Below, piece by piece: positions 30,232-43,012 of a stretch of DNA of 64,000 nucleotides. Source of the stretch: Cercophora sp. LCS_1. Lineage: Eukaryota; Ascomycota; Sordariomycetes; Sordariales; Lasiosphaeriaceae. The notes beneath the pieces were generated by a model that saw only the letters and a program-made list of their open reading frames with translations, ran no database searches and was not told the DNA's origin. Each line of letters begins with the position of its first letter. Within the stretch, counting starts at the first letter, position 1. The position numbers and the translations under genes were made by a program. The DNA is taken from the NCBI GenBank assembly GCA_036250225.1, contig JAPZLL010000047.1, positions 124,001 to 188,000 on the forward strand, read 5' to 3'.

Positions 30232-33042
30232 ATGATGGCTGAGGATCAGCAAAACGGACCGAATCGGCTCCACCAAGACAACCCCGCCAGCGATAAAATA
30301 CCAAACGAGCTTGAGGTGTTTGTCGGGTTCGTGCAAGGTCGCCTGAGCCAGGTGCATCCTCATGACAGAAATCCCGACAAGGTTGACGCCGGCCCGACAT
30401 TCAGCAAACCCCTGCCAGTCGTGGCCAACCCACGGCCCGGAGTCCGGCAATGCAACTGGCATGAGTTCAAGAATCGGCATCCCGACACGGTCCTGTTCTC
30501 GGTTGAAACGCTGGTGGCCGGTCCCAATCTCCATCTCAGCGTCTACGACGAGTCCGTGAAGCGTGGGATGCGTGGTCCCCCTGAAGAATGCTACGAACAG
30601 CTTTCCAGCCGTATGGACGCCAGCGTTGCAAGTCCCAAAATACATCGTATTCGCATTCAATCGGCCGCGATCTTGCACCTCCTCAATACCGTCAGCGGAG
30701 ACTCGTGGGACATCACCAGATCTCACACCCTTTTCCGGCCCTTTGGCTATCTCATCTATCACCAGGTGAAGGTCAAGGAGAGGTTTGAGGTTTTGTCCGC
30801 GCTGGCGCCAGCATTGGTGCCACTCCATGCTAGCAACAGTGAGCGGACGGCGACAGGGGATGGCTTAGCTGAAGAGATATCACCCGGAATCTCCCCCCGC
30901 ACGGTGCTGGAGGAGGTCCGCGCTTATATCGATTTTGTCGACACTGCATTGCTCCCCTTGTATCGGCAGTTTGAAGGTACCAGCGACAGTTCTCAGACTG
31001 TGGGCTTCGATGACCTATGGTATCTCTTCCGGCCGGGGGAGCTTGTTTGGTGTTCGTGGGAGGCCGTGTCGGATGACGGAGACAAGGAGTCGTTGGATCT
31101 GCCTGGGCGACAGAATATGTGGCGTGTGATCAACTTCACACCTCACAGGCGCTCTGTCCGGTACGACCTCTTGTACGATGAAATCGACGTAAAGCGGCCA
31201 ACGGAAAACCTCCCGGGTCGAGCGATCGTCCGCTGCTATTACCTTGATCACGACGGCGAGAAGCCGATCCCGGTTTGGCGAGACTTTCACATCACGCCAT
31301 TCTCTGGCGCGAGAAAGATCAAAAATCTTTGTGTATTCCCCGTCCGGTTTCTCCCAGACTTTGACCAGAAGTTCCTCGAGCTCAAGCGGCGAGGTGAGCT
31401 GTTTCTTCGCTCCATTCAACTCGGGCATGCCTGGTACAAGGGACAGACATTGGTTATCGATCCGAACGGCGAACGAGTTTATACCAACAGTGGGAAGCCG
31501 GTCGAGGACACAGATGAGTATGAAGGAGATGTGATTGTAGATTTCCGCGGAGCCTTCGCCGACAATTCCCGGTGGCAGTTGAAGCATCATCCTGAGGAAG
31601 ACTGGAGAGTGTGCTCGTCCACAACCATGGAGTTGTACAGAGTTATTCGATGGAACGGGAATGAGCGGGAGCCACGGGGAGTTGCAGAGGCGCATTACGA
31701 GTTGGTGGTGGGAAACGACGACATCGAGCGGTTCGAGCGCTCCACCTTTCGAACCGAAGATCGGTTCGTTGCCGCAGCAGACGAAGACCTCGGCAAGGTG
31801 CAGCTCACCAACCATGATCTGGTATTGCTGCCACTTCGAGTCTATGGATTTAGAATCGGCGTCCGATCTTACGACCCACTGAACGTGAACGGAATTGCTG
31901 AGGTCAAGTACAACTCATCTGCTCTCGACGAGCTCGAGATCGGTGACTTCCACAAAAAGACGATTCGGAGTCTCGCGGATTCGCACTTCAAGGACAAGTC
32001 GTTGGTGCATGCTCACCCCGAATTCGACAAATACCGGGGCACTAAGGGCCACGGGCTGGTGATCCTCATCTAAGGGTCGCCGGGCGTAGGTAAAACAGCT
32101 ACAGCGTAGGCTGTAGCCTAGGTCACGCAGTATCCGTTATTGTCCATCGGCATGAATGATGTTGATTCCATGGCTGAGAAGTTCCGGTGGCTCTTCGGAC
32201 GGGCCGAGGCCTGGGGAGCCATTATCCTTCTCGACGAAGTCGATGTTTATCTATCCCACAGATCAGCCCATGACATTGAGGCCAACATCCTGGTAACTAT
32301 CTTTCTCCACATTCTCGAGAACTTCAACGGCATCATATTTCTCACCACCAACCGCCCCGGCGTCCTTGACGAAGCGGTAAAGTCTCGGGCTCACGTAATT
32401 ATCTGCTACCAGCCCCTGAACCTCGAACGGACAATCCGGGTCTTCCAGCTCAACATGGAGAAGCTCATCAGGGACGAAGAAGTTAGACACGCCACGACGG
32501 GGGAAAACGAGCTGGTGGTTGTGGAAGACCAGGTCTTTGAGTTCGCCCGAGACCACTACCTGTCCCACTGCAAGGAGAAGGAGCTCGCCCCCTGGAACGG
32601 CAGACAGATTGCGAACGCCTTCCGGATCGCGACGTCTCTCGCACGCTACGAAGTCCTCGGCAACCTAAAGGCCCAGCCTCAGCTGCGGAGAAGCCACTTC
32701 GAGCAGGTCGAGCTGCTGACGCGCGAGTACGACCGGGCTCGGTTCTACGCTGTAGGCAAGTCCGACGCTAAGCATGCGCAGGAAGTAGGGGAGCGCTATG
32801 ACGAGTATCAGGACGAACACGACCAACGCCAAGCCCAGACCGATCTGTCTGCTTTTCCAGAACGGCAGCAGCGGCGGTCCGATCCCTTAGCGACTCCAGG
32901 TTACAACGACTCCAGAATGCGTCTGCTACCGACCGGGCCGATTTCGACGCCGGTAGCGGGTGACAAGTCGGAAAAGAACATACCACACTTTGGGACTTCG
33001 GCGGGTAGAGAGCGATGGGTTCAGTCGAGCTACCGTTATTAG
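30232..33042 (+). pseudogene. DUF7025-AAA+ ATPase with three in-frame stops at the P-loop
   Basis: One frame runs from ATG 30232 to 33042, broken only by TAA 32071-32073, TAG 32107-32109 and TAG 32119-32121. The first part has the DUF7025-like fold of fungal AAA+ proteins (VDTALLPLYRQFEG, LWYLFRPGELVW, KGQTLVIDPNG, VVDFRGAF-like). The second has the ATPase core GSPGVGKTATA, IILLDEVDVYL (Walker B), IIFLTTNRPGVLDEA (sensor 1) and FQLNMEKLI. The stops replace residues on both sides of the Walker A motif, and 600 flanking codons on each side are clean. It is either a very young pseudogene, or a 63-nt phase-0 segment (32059-32121, GT..AG) is spliced out, which would delete the P-loop and leave an ATPase-dead protein. 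I favour pseudogene because GTGATC is a weak donor. Confidence 0.75.
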
Positions 33043-33289
33043 TCCAGAGCACGGGATAAACTTGACAACTGCAAGCAGCAGCCGTCATGGACAGTGCCGG
33101 TCGGCCGAGTATGATGACACGGCGGTTTGGTTCCAGTCTCCTTATTCGGCTCCCTTCGGGGGATAGGGGCGGAGAGGAAACCACGGAATTAGGCCGTTAC
33201 GTGGCGACGTAGAGAGGTGAATGAGCTGGATACCTATGTATTACTATAAGCAACCGTAATATAACAAATGCCAGCGCTAGATCCAATTC

Positions 33290-33637
33290 TTAGCGATAGG
33301 AGAGGAACTGGACTGAGGCTAATCCCCTGACCTGAGCCATGTCGCGCTTCTCACTTGAGCTCCCCGGCGCAAAAGCAGGTCGTTGGCCGAGCTCTGGAGC
33401 GAGCCAGTAGAAAGGCCTGTCGCAGGCGTGCATACTAGTGAGGAGGGCGGTCGCGTCGAAGGCTGCCCTGATGCGCGGCATGCGCTCTTCTTGGTAGCCC
33501 TGGAACATACTCGAGATGGCCGACCGGGTGGGATGCTCGTCTGGCTTGAGGGTGCTATGCATGTCGTGGATGCCGTTGATGAGGCCTCGGTTGCGGCCTT
33601 CTCCACCACCACAAACAGCGCCGGAGATCAATTCCAT
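33290..33637 (-). pseudogene. C-terminal fragment of FAD-dependent monooxygenase
   Basis: The frame GLINGIHDMHSTLKPDEHPT followed by FQGYQEERMPRIRAAFDAT and LLTSMHACDRPFYWLAP matches the C-terminal helices of fungal PHBH-type flavin monooxygenases (usually ..L..Y...R.PR......AS). The preceding GD/GxG part is degenerate and the N-terminal FAD-binding domain is absent. I read it as a remnant. Confidence 0.45.
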
Positions 33638-35170
33638 CCCATCTTCCTACGCAAGGAAGCATTCTCCTCCACCACGTGCCCTGCAATTTCTCACTACTTC
33701 TACCTGCTGCAACGCTTCTACGCGACGACCTACAGCTAACAGAACAAGCGCTGCGATACCTTCTTCTGTCAATCCTCACTCTCCTTCTGCCTCAACGTCC
33801 CAGAAGGCGCCGCTCAAATCAATTTCCCGAACAACCTCCAGGGCACAAGCTCCAACTCACCGACTCCTACTTCTCGCAATCCAATCTCGGCAGTCTTGCG
33901 ATCCCCAGTCAACAGCACAGCTGTGCTATATCCTCTCTCCCTCCGCAACACCAGGTAGCGCGCTTAACGACCCCAGTGTTCAACACCACAACTCAAAGCA
34001 GCCGGCCCGAATCAAACGGATTGTTGTGGGCCGCTGGTCAGAGGGATTGAGCTCGGCTCTTCACGAGATGGGAATAGAGCCCGCCTATTGGGCGAGACAA
34101 GAAACTGGAAGCTTGGCAAGTTTCTCCTGAGGGTCATTTTCTTCTTGGAATCTTCCCCCCAGCCCAAGGGCACCTTTTGATCCTCCACGACCTCAAGTAT
34201 GGCGGCATTGCCAATACCTTGGACGCCCCACCCCACAAGACGCATTTTCTTTTCCTAACAAGGGCCGAAGCGGCCTCATAGCCCCTACCCGATCTGCCCA
34301 AGGATTAAGGCTCCCGGCAGGTTACTTCACGAGAAGGGGCAGTTGTCATTTAGTTTCCCTTCCACATCCCAGCCAACAAGGCCGGCTCATGGTTCTTCCC
34401 TAAATAAGGGAAAAAGCTAATATCGTCCTGTTCATAGCCCCAAGTTCAAACAGTGTCCAAATATCGTCACCAGCCTGGAAGGAATGGTCTAGTATTCCCG
34501 AGACCGCCCCAATCCCCAAGTCCATCCTGTAACCCTTAACCGGATTCTCCATTTGCGCCAAGGTGTCCCTACGGCGTGCTAGGGAGATTGTTAGATTTCA
34601 CCAATTCCCTTCCCTCGCCCGATTTGTCCCTTGGCAGCCTGGCATCACATGGCCGGCCCACCAGTGGGCCTCTCCTTCCCGAGCCATGTCAACTTCACTC
34701 AAGCGTCAACATCTCGATTACCAGCCATATAGGTCATTCCCCTACACATTTACTCTTACTCACAGCTCGTAAAGGGAGCAGCATGCTAACCCATAATAAG
34801 TACTAGCAAAGCCTTTTACTGAGAAGCCCCCGTGACGCAACATCTATTTCTCCTACGTCCGCCTTCTACTATCGTCCCTCTAACCATTCCCACAACATCA
34901 CCACCCAGTGTCAACTCCATCCTCGCATCCTTATGGCCTGCACCACCGGATTTCATCTATCCCTCAATGCTACTTCAATACCCTACACCACTACCAGAAT
35001 GCCAGCCATAAGAAGCAAGGCTTAGGAGTAGGTGACACTAGATAGTAGCGAAGCCAGTCCAAATGCCATCCACCGGTTGGCAAACATGTCAACAGGCATA
35101 CATATATTATATCCAGCGCGGGGGTATTTGCTTTGGGGCCTCTGGAGTATTACTTGATGTGTTGAAATAA
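33638..35170. other. No gene recognised
   Basis: About 1.5 kb of low-complexity, CT-rich sequence with stops in all frames except short ones. Nothing is assignable. Confidence 0.5.
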
Positions 35171-35420
35171 GAGCTCTGTTTTTTGCACACTCCATGTTTA
35201 TTTCTGGCACACCGCTTCCACACACAACCCTAGCCCGCCAATGTCTCTGTGTGCCTTTGGAATAACGCTTCTACTATACTTTGAAATTTTTGATGTGTTG
35301 TTTTTTTAATTGGATGTGTATTTAAAATTCTAAATTTGCCAGTTTATAATGGTTGATGCCTTTTTGGAAGGGATAGAGGCCAAAACTTGGTAATAGTTGG
35401 CTTTGATGGCGTCGCCAATG
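35171..35420. mobile_element. Truncated, mutated relative of the 44.8-kb MITE
   Basis: GAGCTCTGTTTTTTGCACAC at the left end and GCCTTTTTGGAAGGGATAGA near the right align with 44792-45050. Most differences are C-to-T or G-to-A in this copy, as RIP would leave. The right terminal repeat is missing. Confidence 0.7.
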
Positions 35421-35706
35421 CCATTGTAGCAGCAAGCGAGGGATGTCCATTCTTTGAGTGGCTCGTGTTTCTGCTGATGCGCCGCGAAGAAGGAATAGAT
35501 TCGCAGGTCTTGGAGCGCTGGGAGCATTGCGCCATCATGCTTGATTTAAAGTGGGTGGTTGGTCTCATGGACGTTGAAGCTGTGGATGTTTATATTGTTG
35601 AGGATAGGGGCTTTCGTTACCAGTTCGGCTCCTTTCAGGCCTATTCGACCCCAGGTAAGACTGAAGCTTGGTAACGTCCCAAGGTTACCCATTTGCTGAT
35701 AGGTAG

Positions 35707-36681
35707 CTGTCAGAAAGTTCATCTCATCCGGTCAGTGAGTCTGGGCACGTGAGGCTCATCGCAACCCTACACGACTGCGGGAGGGAGCCCATTGAGGATC
35801 GTGTCTGGGCGCTTCAAGAAGCGTTGCTTTCGCGGCGGATCGTGGCGTTTGGGAATCATGGCGTGAGCTGGTCGTGTCGCGAAAAAAGCTGGGGGAGGAT
35901 GGACCTTGTTGGCTCGACCCGTTATTATAAAGCCGCCGTCTCGAGACTAGAGCAGGATTGGAGAGACTTGGCTTCGCAATCCCCTCTCGGCCTTCATAGG
36001 TTTTGGTTCCGGGTCGTTGAGACATATGCAACAAGACGGACAACATTTGCGGAAGATCGATTCCCCGCCTTGTCGGCCGTTGCAAGCAGATTCGCGGAGT
36101 TAATAAGCCCGCGGCCAGGGATTGCTGGATCGCACTACGCCGCTGGCCTACGGGACTCGGACATTTCGTTTCATCACCAGCTCCTCTGGAAGCCACGGAC
36201 CAACATGGAGGGGAGGAGGCTCGAAGCATACATAGCGCCGTCCTGGTCCTGGGCATCCCTTCAAGGCGTCATCTTGTTCCGGCACTGGCGAGGTGATGGC
36301 ACTCACCAACACGTACACTCAGAAAATGACAGGGGTCAGGTATGGTATCAGCGCTGCCATCAGTGCTACGCGAGAGGCCAGACTCCATCCCACCGTGTCG
36401 AGATCAAATACGTGAGTCCTGACGCACCATTCGGGGCGATTATTTCAGCGAGGCTGGAACTGGAGTCTCGTCTGGCCCCTTCGACGGAGGAGAACAAAGC
36501 AAACGTAGACAACGCTCTTGACGATTGGCTCGAACACATACCATTGCCGGGCGACTTGCTGTTATTACAGATCTGCCTCTGGAGAACTGAGTCGAGGGTA
36601 AACGGAGCCATGAACGGTTTGCTTGTTGGGCCCAACGACGATGGCACTTTCAGGCAAGTCGGCTGGTATCGTATCGACTGA
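35707..36681 (+). pseudogene. HET-domain protein, C-terminal part only
   Basis: The frame opens after a TAG at 35704 with no ATG near, and runs to 36681. PIEDRVWALQEALLSRRIVA, HGVSWSCRE, FAEDRFPALSAVASRFAE, HYAAGLRDSD, LLWKP and APSWSWASLQG are the conserved second half of fungal HET (heterokaryon incompatibility) proteins. The HET domain proper, which would lie upstream, is absent; in its place are unrelated sequence and the MITE relative. The gene is therefore 5'-truncated, although the remaining frame of about 320 codons has no stop. HET proteins trigger cell death after non-self recognition; this remnant should not. Confidence 0.7.
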
Positions 36682-37169
36682 AGCTCGGAACCGGGGAGTT
36701 GGTGTTGGCAGATTCATACACAGAGACAATCACACTTGTCTAATGTCTGAGGGGGATTCAGTTTGCCTATCTCCGTTTCGTCTTGGGCCCTCCGACAAAC
36801 TGCTGGTAAAACGACAACAATAGGGATGCAATGCAGCTAGCTAAGTATGTTGGTGGCGAAACAAGCGGCAGGCTGAACACAGGCTGAGGCTGCTACCTTA
36901 GGCGGCTTGGACAGGTATTGGAAATTTTAATGGGCATCAACAAAAAACGCCCAAAGGCCCTTCCGTGATCTTTTCAGGCGTTCAAATACCGAGCGAGGCG
37001 TTGAGATATTGGATTCACCCCCTTTCACTGGATTGATATCCCTTCTGCATTTGTGTGCATACCGTTCAACCTTTTCGTCGAGGACTTGCTAGATCAAACA
37101 CCAAAGTTAGAATTACAATATCCTACAACTCTAAAATACCTACACAAAGGAAACCTCTATCGCTCTACT

Positions 37170-40100
37170 CTACTTCCTCTTCCCAAACCCCTTGAAATCC
37201 CACCTCTTGACTCTGAACACATAATAAGCCCCGATTGCTACAGCGACATTGAACCCAACATACGCCCACATGATGCCAAAGTTCCGCCACCTCTCACTCC
37301 AAAAAATATCCGCCTGCGCCAAAAACTCATCCGCAACCCGAAACGCGCAAAACTTGCACGCCTCCACCGCGCCCGGGTTTTGTAGAGTTCCCGTCCCCTG
37401 GCCCGCAAGCGGCGCCAGATATTGTCCGCACGTCATCCCACCAGGCGGATCAAACACCAACATCTCCGTCTCCGAGCAGCCCATCGGCCGCTCATGCACC
37501 AGCGTCGACACGATCCCACCGATCCAGTACGTAAACGGTGACACCCTGTACATAAAGACCCAAAATCCAGGCAACGCGACCTTAGTTTGCAACACGCCGC
37601 TGAAAATGGTGGACATCATGGTAAACAAGACGACCAATCCCGCGGCTGACTGCGCGTCGGGTAACGCGGTGATGGTCATGTGCGCGAATGACGACGCGTA
37701 AACGAACAGCTGTATCACAAACAGCAGAACCAGCCCCTGCCGCTGGGAAGATTGGATCCCCACCACCGGGTAGTAGAAACACGCGTAGGTTAAAATACCA
37801 GTGAGGATCTGGTACGGCATCTCGACGATGATGTTGGCAAGGATGAAGGCCTTCCAGGAATATGCCTTGCTCGGTCTCTCGCGGACTTCGTAGAGGGAGC
37901 GTTGCGTGATGAACAGCGGCTGGATTTGTTGCACGAGGGTGGTGAAGATCGTTGTGAGCATAAAGACGCTGTACAGAATATCGCGCGTGCCGGCTTGCGT
38001 GGTGGATGGGTTCCAGAAGGTGAAGCCGATGAAGAGGCCGGATGCGATACCCAGGAGGAGCTTGGCGAAAATGTAGGCTGGCATGCGCCAGTATTGTTGG
38101 AAGATGCGAACTGTGACGGCGTGGATTTGGGCGGGGAGGGGCATGGCGAATTCGGTGTGGGCTGCTGTCTCCTCGGCTTTGGATGGGCTGGGGGTGGAGT
38201 GAAGGCGGGAGATCTCTGCCATGGTGGATTGGTATTCCGGACTGGACTTCCAGACGGAGTGCCAGTCCTCGCCGTAGGTGTTGGTTCCCTCGGCCACAAT
38301 CTCGAGCATGTACTCGGCTGGGTTCTCGTCGTCGCCGCAGGGACGTCCACCGTTTTGCGAGAAGTACGACAGGAGGGTTTCCGAGTTCTTGCCAATATCG
38401 CCAAAGTAGACGGTTTTACCGCCCTTTTGGAGAAAGAGCAACCGGTCAAACTGCTGGAAGAGGAGGGCGTTGGGTTGGTGGATTGTGCAGAGCACTGCTT
38501 GGCCTGCGTCAGCGAGTTTCCGGAGAAACACGCAGATGGACCAGGCGCTTTGGGAGTCCAGGCCACTTGTCGGTTCGTCGAGGAAGAGAAGCAGCTTTGG
38601 CTTGGCGACTAGCTCGACACCGACCGTGAGGAGCTTGCGTTGCTCGACGTTGAGGCCCTCGCCTGCTGTACCGACCACTGCGTCGGCGTACTCCTCCATG
38701 CCGAGCATCTTGATGACCTCTTCCACGAAGGCGAACTTTTCTTCCTTGCTAACTGTCTTCGGCCGACGAAGCATAGCTGAGAAGCGCAACGACTCTCGCA
38801 CGGTAGCTGTGTCAAGATGCAAATCTGCCCAGTCAGTACCGCCCCCGATCATGAATGGGAAGGAGAACATACCCTGCTGCTGCACATACCCACAGTTCCT
38901 CTGAAACTCCGATCCAAATGGCCGTCCATTGACCAACATATCACCCGTGATAACACCCATGGTCGTCCTCTGTGCCAACACATCCAGCAGCGTTGTCTTA
39001 CCGGCACCCGAAGACCCCATCAACGCCGTCAGCGTCCCAGGTTTCACCCAACCAGAGACATGATCCAGCAGCCGCCGCTGCTCGCCCTTAATCTCGATAT
39101 CATACACCACATCCTTCCACGTAAACACGTCCTTTTGCGGCTCAATCACACCCTCGTTCACACCTTCCTTCTCATGCACAACTTCAGTCGCTACATCCCC
39201 ACCCTTCCTCTCCGCGGCGAGCAAACTGCCGGGGACTTTCCCACGCTGATACACCAGCGCCTCCGCTGTACTCGCCACTGACGAATTCATCTCCACCGCG
39301 ATGAAGTACAGCGCCATGAAAAAGATGAGGAAACCGATCAGGATGCCAAAGTTTCGCCACACGTGGGAGTAGCTGTACTCGTAGTTGGCGGCGATGTAGG
39401 CGTCGCCGGAGACGGCGTATTGGCCTGGCTCGGCGCCGACGGAGGCGCAGATCCACGAGGTGCCGATGGGTGGCGAGTAGGGCGGGACGATGTTGGAGCA
39501 GGTGAAGTCACGGCCGTGGAATTCGTTGGCGACGAGGATCTCGAAGGCGTAGAAGATGGGGTTCAGCCAGCGGATCCAGCTGAACCAGGGGTGCATTTGG
39601 GGTGGTGGTTGGGTGAAGCCGGCTGTTATCACGGGACAGGTCAGTGATCAGGTTGAGATGAACTGGTGAACGATGGGAACGAGAGACGAGACGGGAGGAT
39701 GGAAGAAGATGAAGAGAGGTTGACGTACTGAAGTTGACGAGAGCAAGCACCAAAACACCAGCCAACGCCATGGCTTGCGACACGGTCTTGGTGATGGCTG
39801 CCAGTGTTCGAAACACAGCGCTCATGACAAAGGTCGAAATGTACGAGATGAGAAAGTACAGAAAGAACTGATCTGGCGTGCGTCGGAGGCCGGCAAGAAA
39901 GTAGACGACAATGTTGAACACCGTCGCCGTGACGAACTTCATCGGGATGTCCGCCACAATACCAGCTGCTGCTTCAGCAGCGGGGTGGTAAAAGCTATAC
40001 GAGTGATGCTTCTCGACGATTGGACGCTGGGCATACAACCCATCAATCTCGGCAATGGCAGTCAGCGCATTGAGCAGGATGGCCATGAACAGCACCGAGC

Positions 40101-41768
40101 CCTTGCCTGCAAAGCCAACCGTGGCGTCGGGGTTGCCGTAGAAGATGGAACCGATAATAAAGGCAATGATGAGATTCGATCCGACGTGGCTGAGCGTCGC
40201 CGAGATGTCGTTCCAGATGCGCTGGTAGGCTCGCACCGTCAGGAGACGGACCTGCATTGGGATACTGATGGTGTAAGGTGACTTGGGGCGGACGTGTTTG
40301 GCCTGGCGAAAGTTCTTGTGCTCGCGCAGCGTGTTTATGACCTCCTTGCTTCGGTTGCCTTCGAACTCTTGGTCGCAGTCGTCAATCTCCCGGAGTAGGC
40401 CCTTGTACTCGGGCGACTCGCGCCAGTACCTCTCAAAGTCCTCGGCCGTCCGTGGCACCTTGTTCTCGAAGCCCATCCGGGGAATGCGCTCGTCGGGGTT
40501 GGTGACGGCTGTGAGGAAGTCACCTGTTGTCTGACGTGGAGGGCAGAACCAGCCCTGTCGCTCAAAGTAGGCCTTGGCCTGGTCGGCGGGTCCAAAGTAG
40601 ACCTGTCGACCGGCATACAACACTGTGACCTTGTCGAAGGTGTCGTAGATGGCCTGGCTGGCCTGGTACATGGCCACCGCGTGCGCCTGGTTCCCCATGT
40701 CGGAGGACATACGGAGGGCCTGGACGAATTTGAGGGAACTGGATGAGTCCAGACCGCGGGTGCTGTTGTCCCAGGCGCAGATGGGCGATCCTGCCACCAT
40801 CATCTCGGCGATGCTGACGCGCTTTCTTTCGCCGCCCGACACGCCGCGGATGTAGTCGTTGCCGACCTTGGTGTTGTACGTGTGCGAGAGACCGAAAACG
40901 GCCATGACAACGCGGGCCATGTACTGGCAGTACTCGCTGCGTGACATGTCCTGGATGCGAGCCGATGGTGTGCGACAGGATGCCGCAAACTCGAGGGTCT
41001 GTCCAACGGTGAGGTGAGGAAAGTGCTTGTCCACCTGTATCCCGTCAGCACCCCTCCCTCTGGTTTGAAAACACAACATACCTCTTGGTTGTAGATGACC
41101 TCGCCCTTGAACTCCTTCTTGATGCGCTTCTGCGAGATGCCGTTGTACAGGATCCGGGACTCATCACCAACATCCAGGCCGTGCAGCTCGCCGCAGATGG
41201 TCTTGAGAAAGGTGCTGCACCCCGATCCGGGTCTCCCCAGCACGGCGAGCAGCTCACCGCTCCTCAACAAGCCGCTGAAGCCTCGCAGGATGTGCTTACG
41301 TTGCTTTTTTGCTGGGCTGAGAAGTTCGCCGATCCGAAGCGGCGCCGTCAACACCGTGCTGACGGTCTCCTGCAACTGCAGCGCAGCGCCAGAGCCGAAA
41401 ACATCAAGGCCCTTGAAGCTGACCCCGAGACGGTTGCTCTCGTGACCCTTATCCCTCAGTTGGCCCACAAAGCCATGGACCCACGCCGACACGTCGAACT
41501 GGTCGCTTTCGGGGTCCAGGGATGGAGCAACGGGCAAAGCTGTGGGAACGTGAGAAACCCTCGATCGGTGACGAGAAAGAGCTGTTGCAATTCGGTGAAG
41601 TTCCCTGGTATCATCCTCGTTGATCGTCGCGTGTGGGTGAGCGTTGACAAGCCCCTGGTACGGAGATCGCTGCGACAAGTCGTCGTGGCTCGATGCCGCC
41701 GTTGTGCTTCCAGTCTCGGGTCCTTCAGAACACGCATGCCGGGCGGGCCCGTCGTCGTGAGGCTCCAT
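37170..41768 (-). CDS. PDR-type (ABCG) full-size ABC transporter
   Basis: Exons 41768-41082, 41034-39729 and 39622-37170. Introns are 47 and 106 nt, GT-AG; 1481 residues, the usual PDR length. I start at the ATG giving MEPHDDGP; the open frame upstream has no ATG. Order NBD1-TMD1-NBD2-TMD2. NBD1 has the fungal PDR Walker A variant GRPGSGCST (Lys replaced by Cys), signature VSGGERKRVSI and Walker B ICAWDNSTRGLDSS. NBD2 has canonical GSSGAGKTT, a degenerate signature LNVEQRKLL and FLDEPTSGLDSQSAW. Six-helix membrane domains follow each NBD. The asymmetric NBD pattern is normal for the family. Members export hydrophobic drugs, fungicides and plant compounds at the plasma membrane, or sterols. 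No defect seen. No cluster partner is evident beside it. Confidence 0.93.
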
Positions 41769-43012
41769 CGCCAACGTCGGCGACTTGGCGTGTGCTCTGT
41801 CTGGTCTGGCACCATAAACATGAAGCCAGGTGGAAAACCAAGACGAGATAAAGAACAAACGACGAAATCATCCCGGTGGATCCGACGGATCCATTGGACA
41901 TGGAAGCCGATGTGGCCGCGGGTGCATCCCGGTGCCATCCCGTCATCGTGCCGGGATAGCCTGGTACCTACCTCGATCCCTCGGTTCGGAGCCAAGTGGT
42001 GTCCGACTCCAAACCCGGAACGGTACAAAAAAAGCCACATGCCTAATTTACCAACGCAGCATCAAACGGTTTTGAGGCATAGTATATTTTTAAATAGCTA
42101 TGGAAAATATTTTTAATATATACAGAATGCTATATTTGAAGATAATAGAGTATTTTCAATGCCCTCGAAAATGTATCTAGGGCCTTTTCATAAAGGAATA
42201 CACCATCCTCATTTTTTTCAGGACGTGGTGACTTTTTGTGGAATGCGTCTCGTAAATCGCAGTCTATCTTCACACCCTTGGGCGCGTGATGACTGGGCCC
42301 CTTTTTTCTCATCGGGATGGACCCGATGGTTGCTGACTCCACCTCATTTCGCCGGCACCCACTCTGCCCCCACGCGGGAGTCAGTGTCTCAATACCTGTG
42401 AAAATCCACAGTCGGCGTCGGGTCTGTTCCGACGATAAGGGATCCAGTTCCACTAACTTGCAATTTTGGCCGAGGCCTGGGGGAACGGTCTGTTGTTTCC
42501 TCCGTCTCCGGTGCAAGTTTGGACCGGCCGGGCGACGACGTCATGTCTGCCAAGCCCGCCAAGCACCCCGGTCATCGGAACCTCCGGCTGCATGTGGGCC
42601 GTGCCGGACCGGTCCGGTCCACATTGAACTCACCGGGACCATGCTCAGCCCGACGAGCGATGTCAAGTTCCTGACAATCACACGATAAGCACGCTGCAGT
42701 TCGGTTAAAACCACATGTCAGACCAATCAGAGCGTCATTGACATGCCTCAGCAAGTCACGTTGAATCCCGCTGATGCCGCTAGTAACAGGATGCATATGT
42801 AGACATACCTTCCAACAGGCATAAGTACAAAGTATTCAGGACTGAAAAGTATATTATAAGGCGTCTGGAATACTGTTTATGCCCTGGAATTTTGGGCGAT
42901 CCCCCTCGTTTTGGATGAATAGCCCTTTCAACTATTTTGGTGAGCGGCTCTTTTGAGCAGGGACTTGCTTAGGGTTTGAGCCCGTTGTAAATCAATGTCC
43001 ATAACTGGGAAC
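41769..43012. other. Intergenic, no gene recognised
   Basis: About 1.2 kb. It contains an AT-rich patch at 42080-42170 and a G/C-rich patch near 42500-42600. The long plus-strand frame across 41085-42116 is a shadow of the ABC gene. Confidence 0.5.

Noticed and set aside
33676..34050. 124-codon plus-strand ORF rich in Leu/Pro
   Set aside because: Low-complexity CT-rich DNA with no domain.
37902..38612. 236-codon plus-strand ORF
   Set aside because: Complete antisense shadow of the ABC transporter.
41085..42116. 343-codon plus-strand ORF
   Set aside because: Antisense of ABC exon 1 plus upstream spacer; no recognisable domain.
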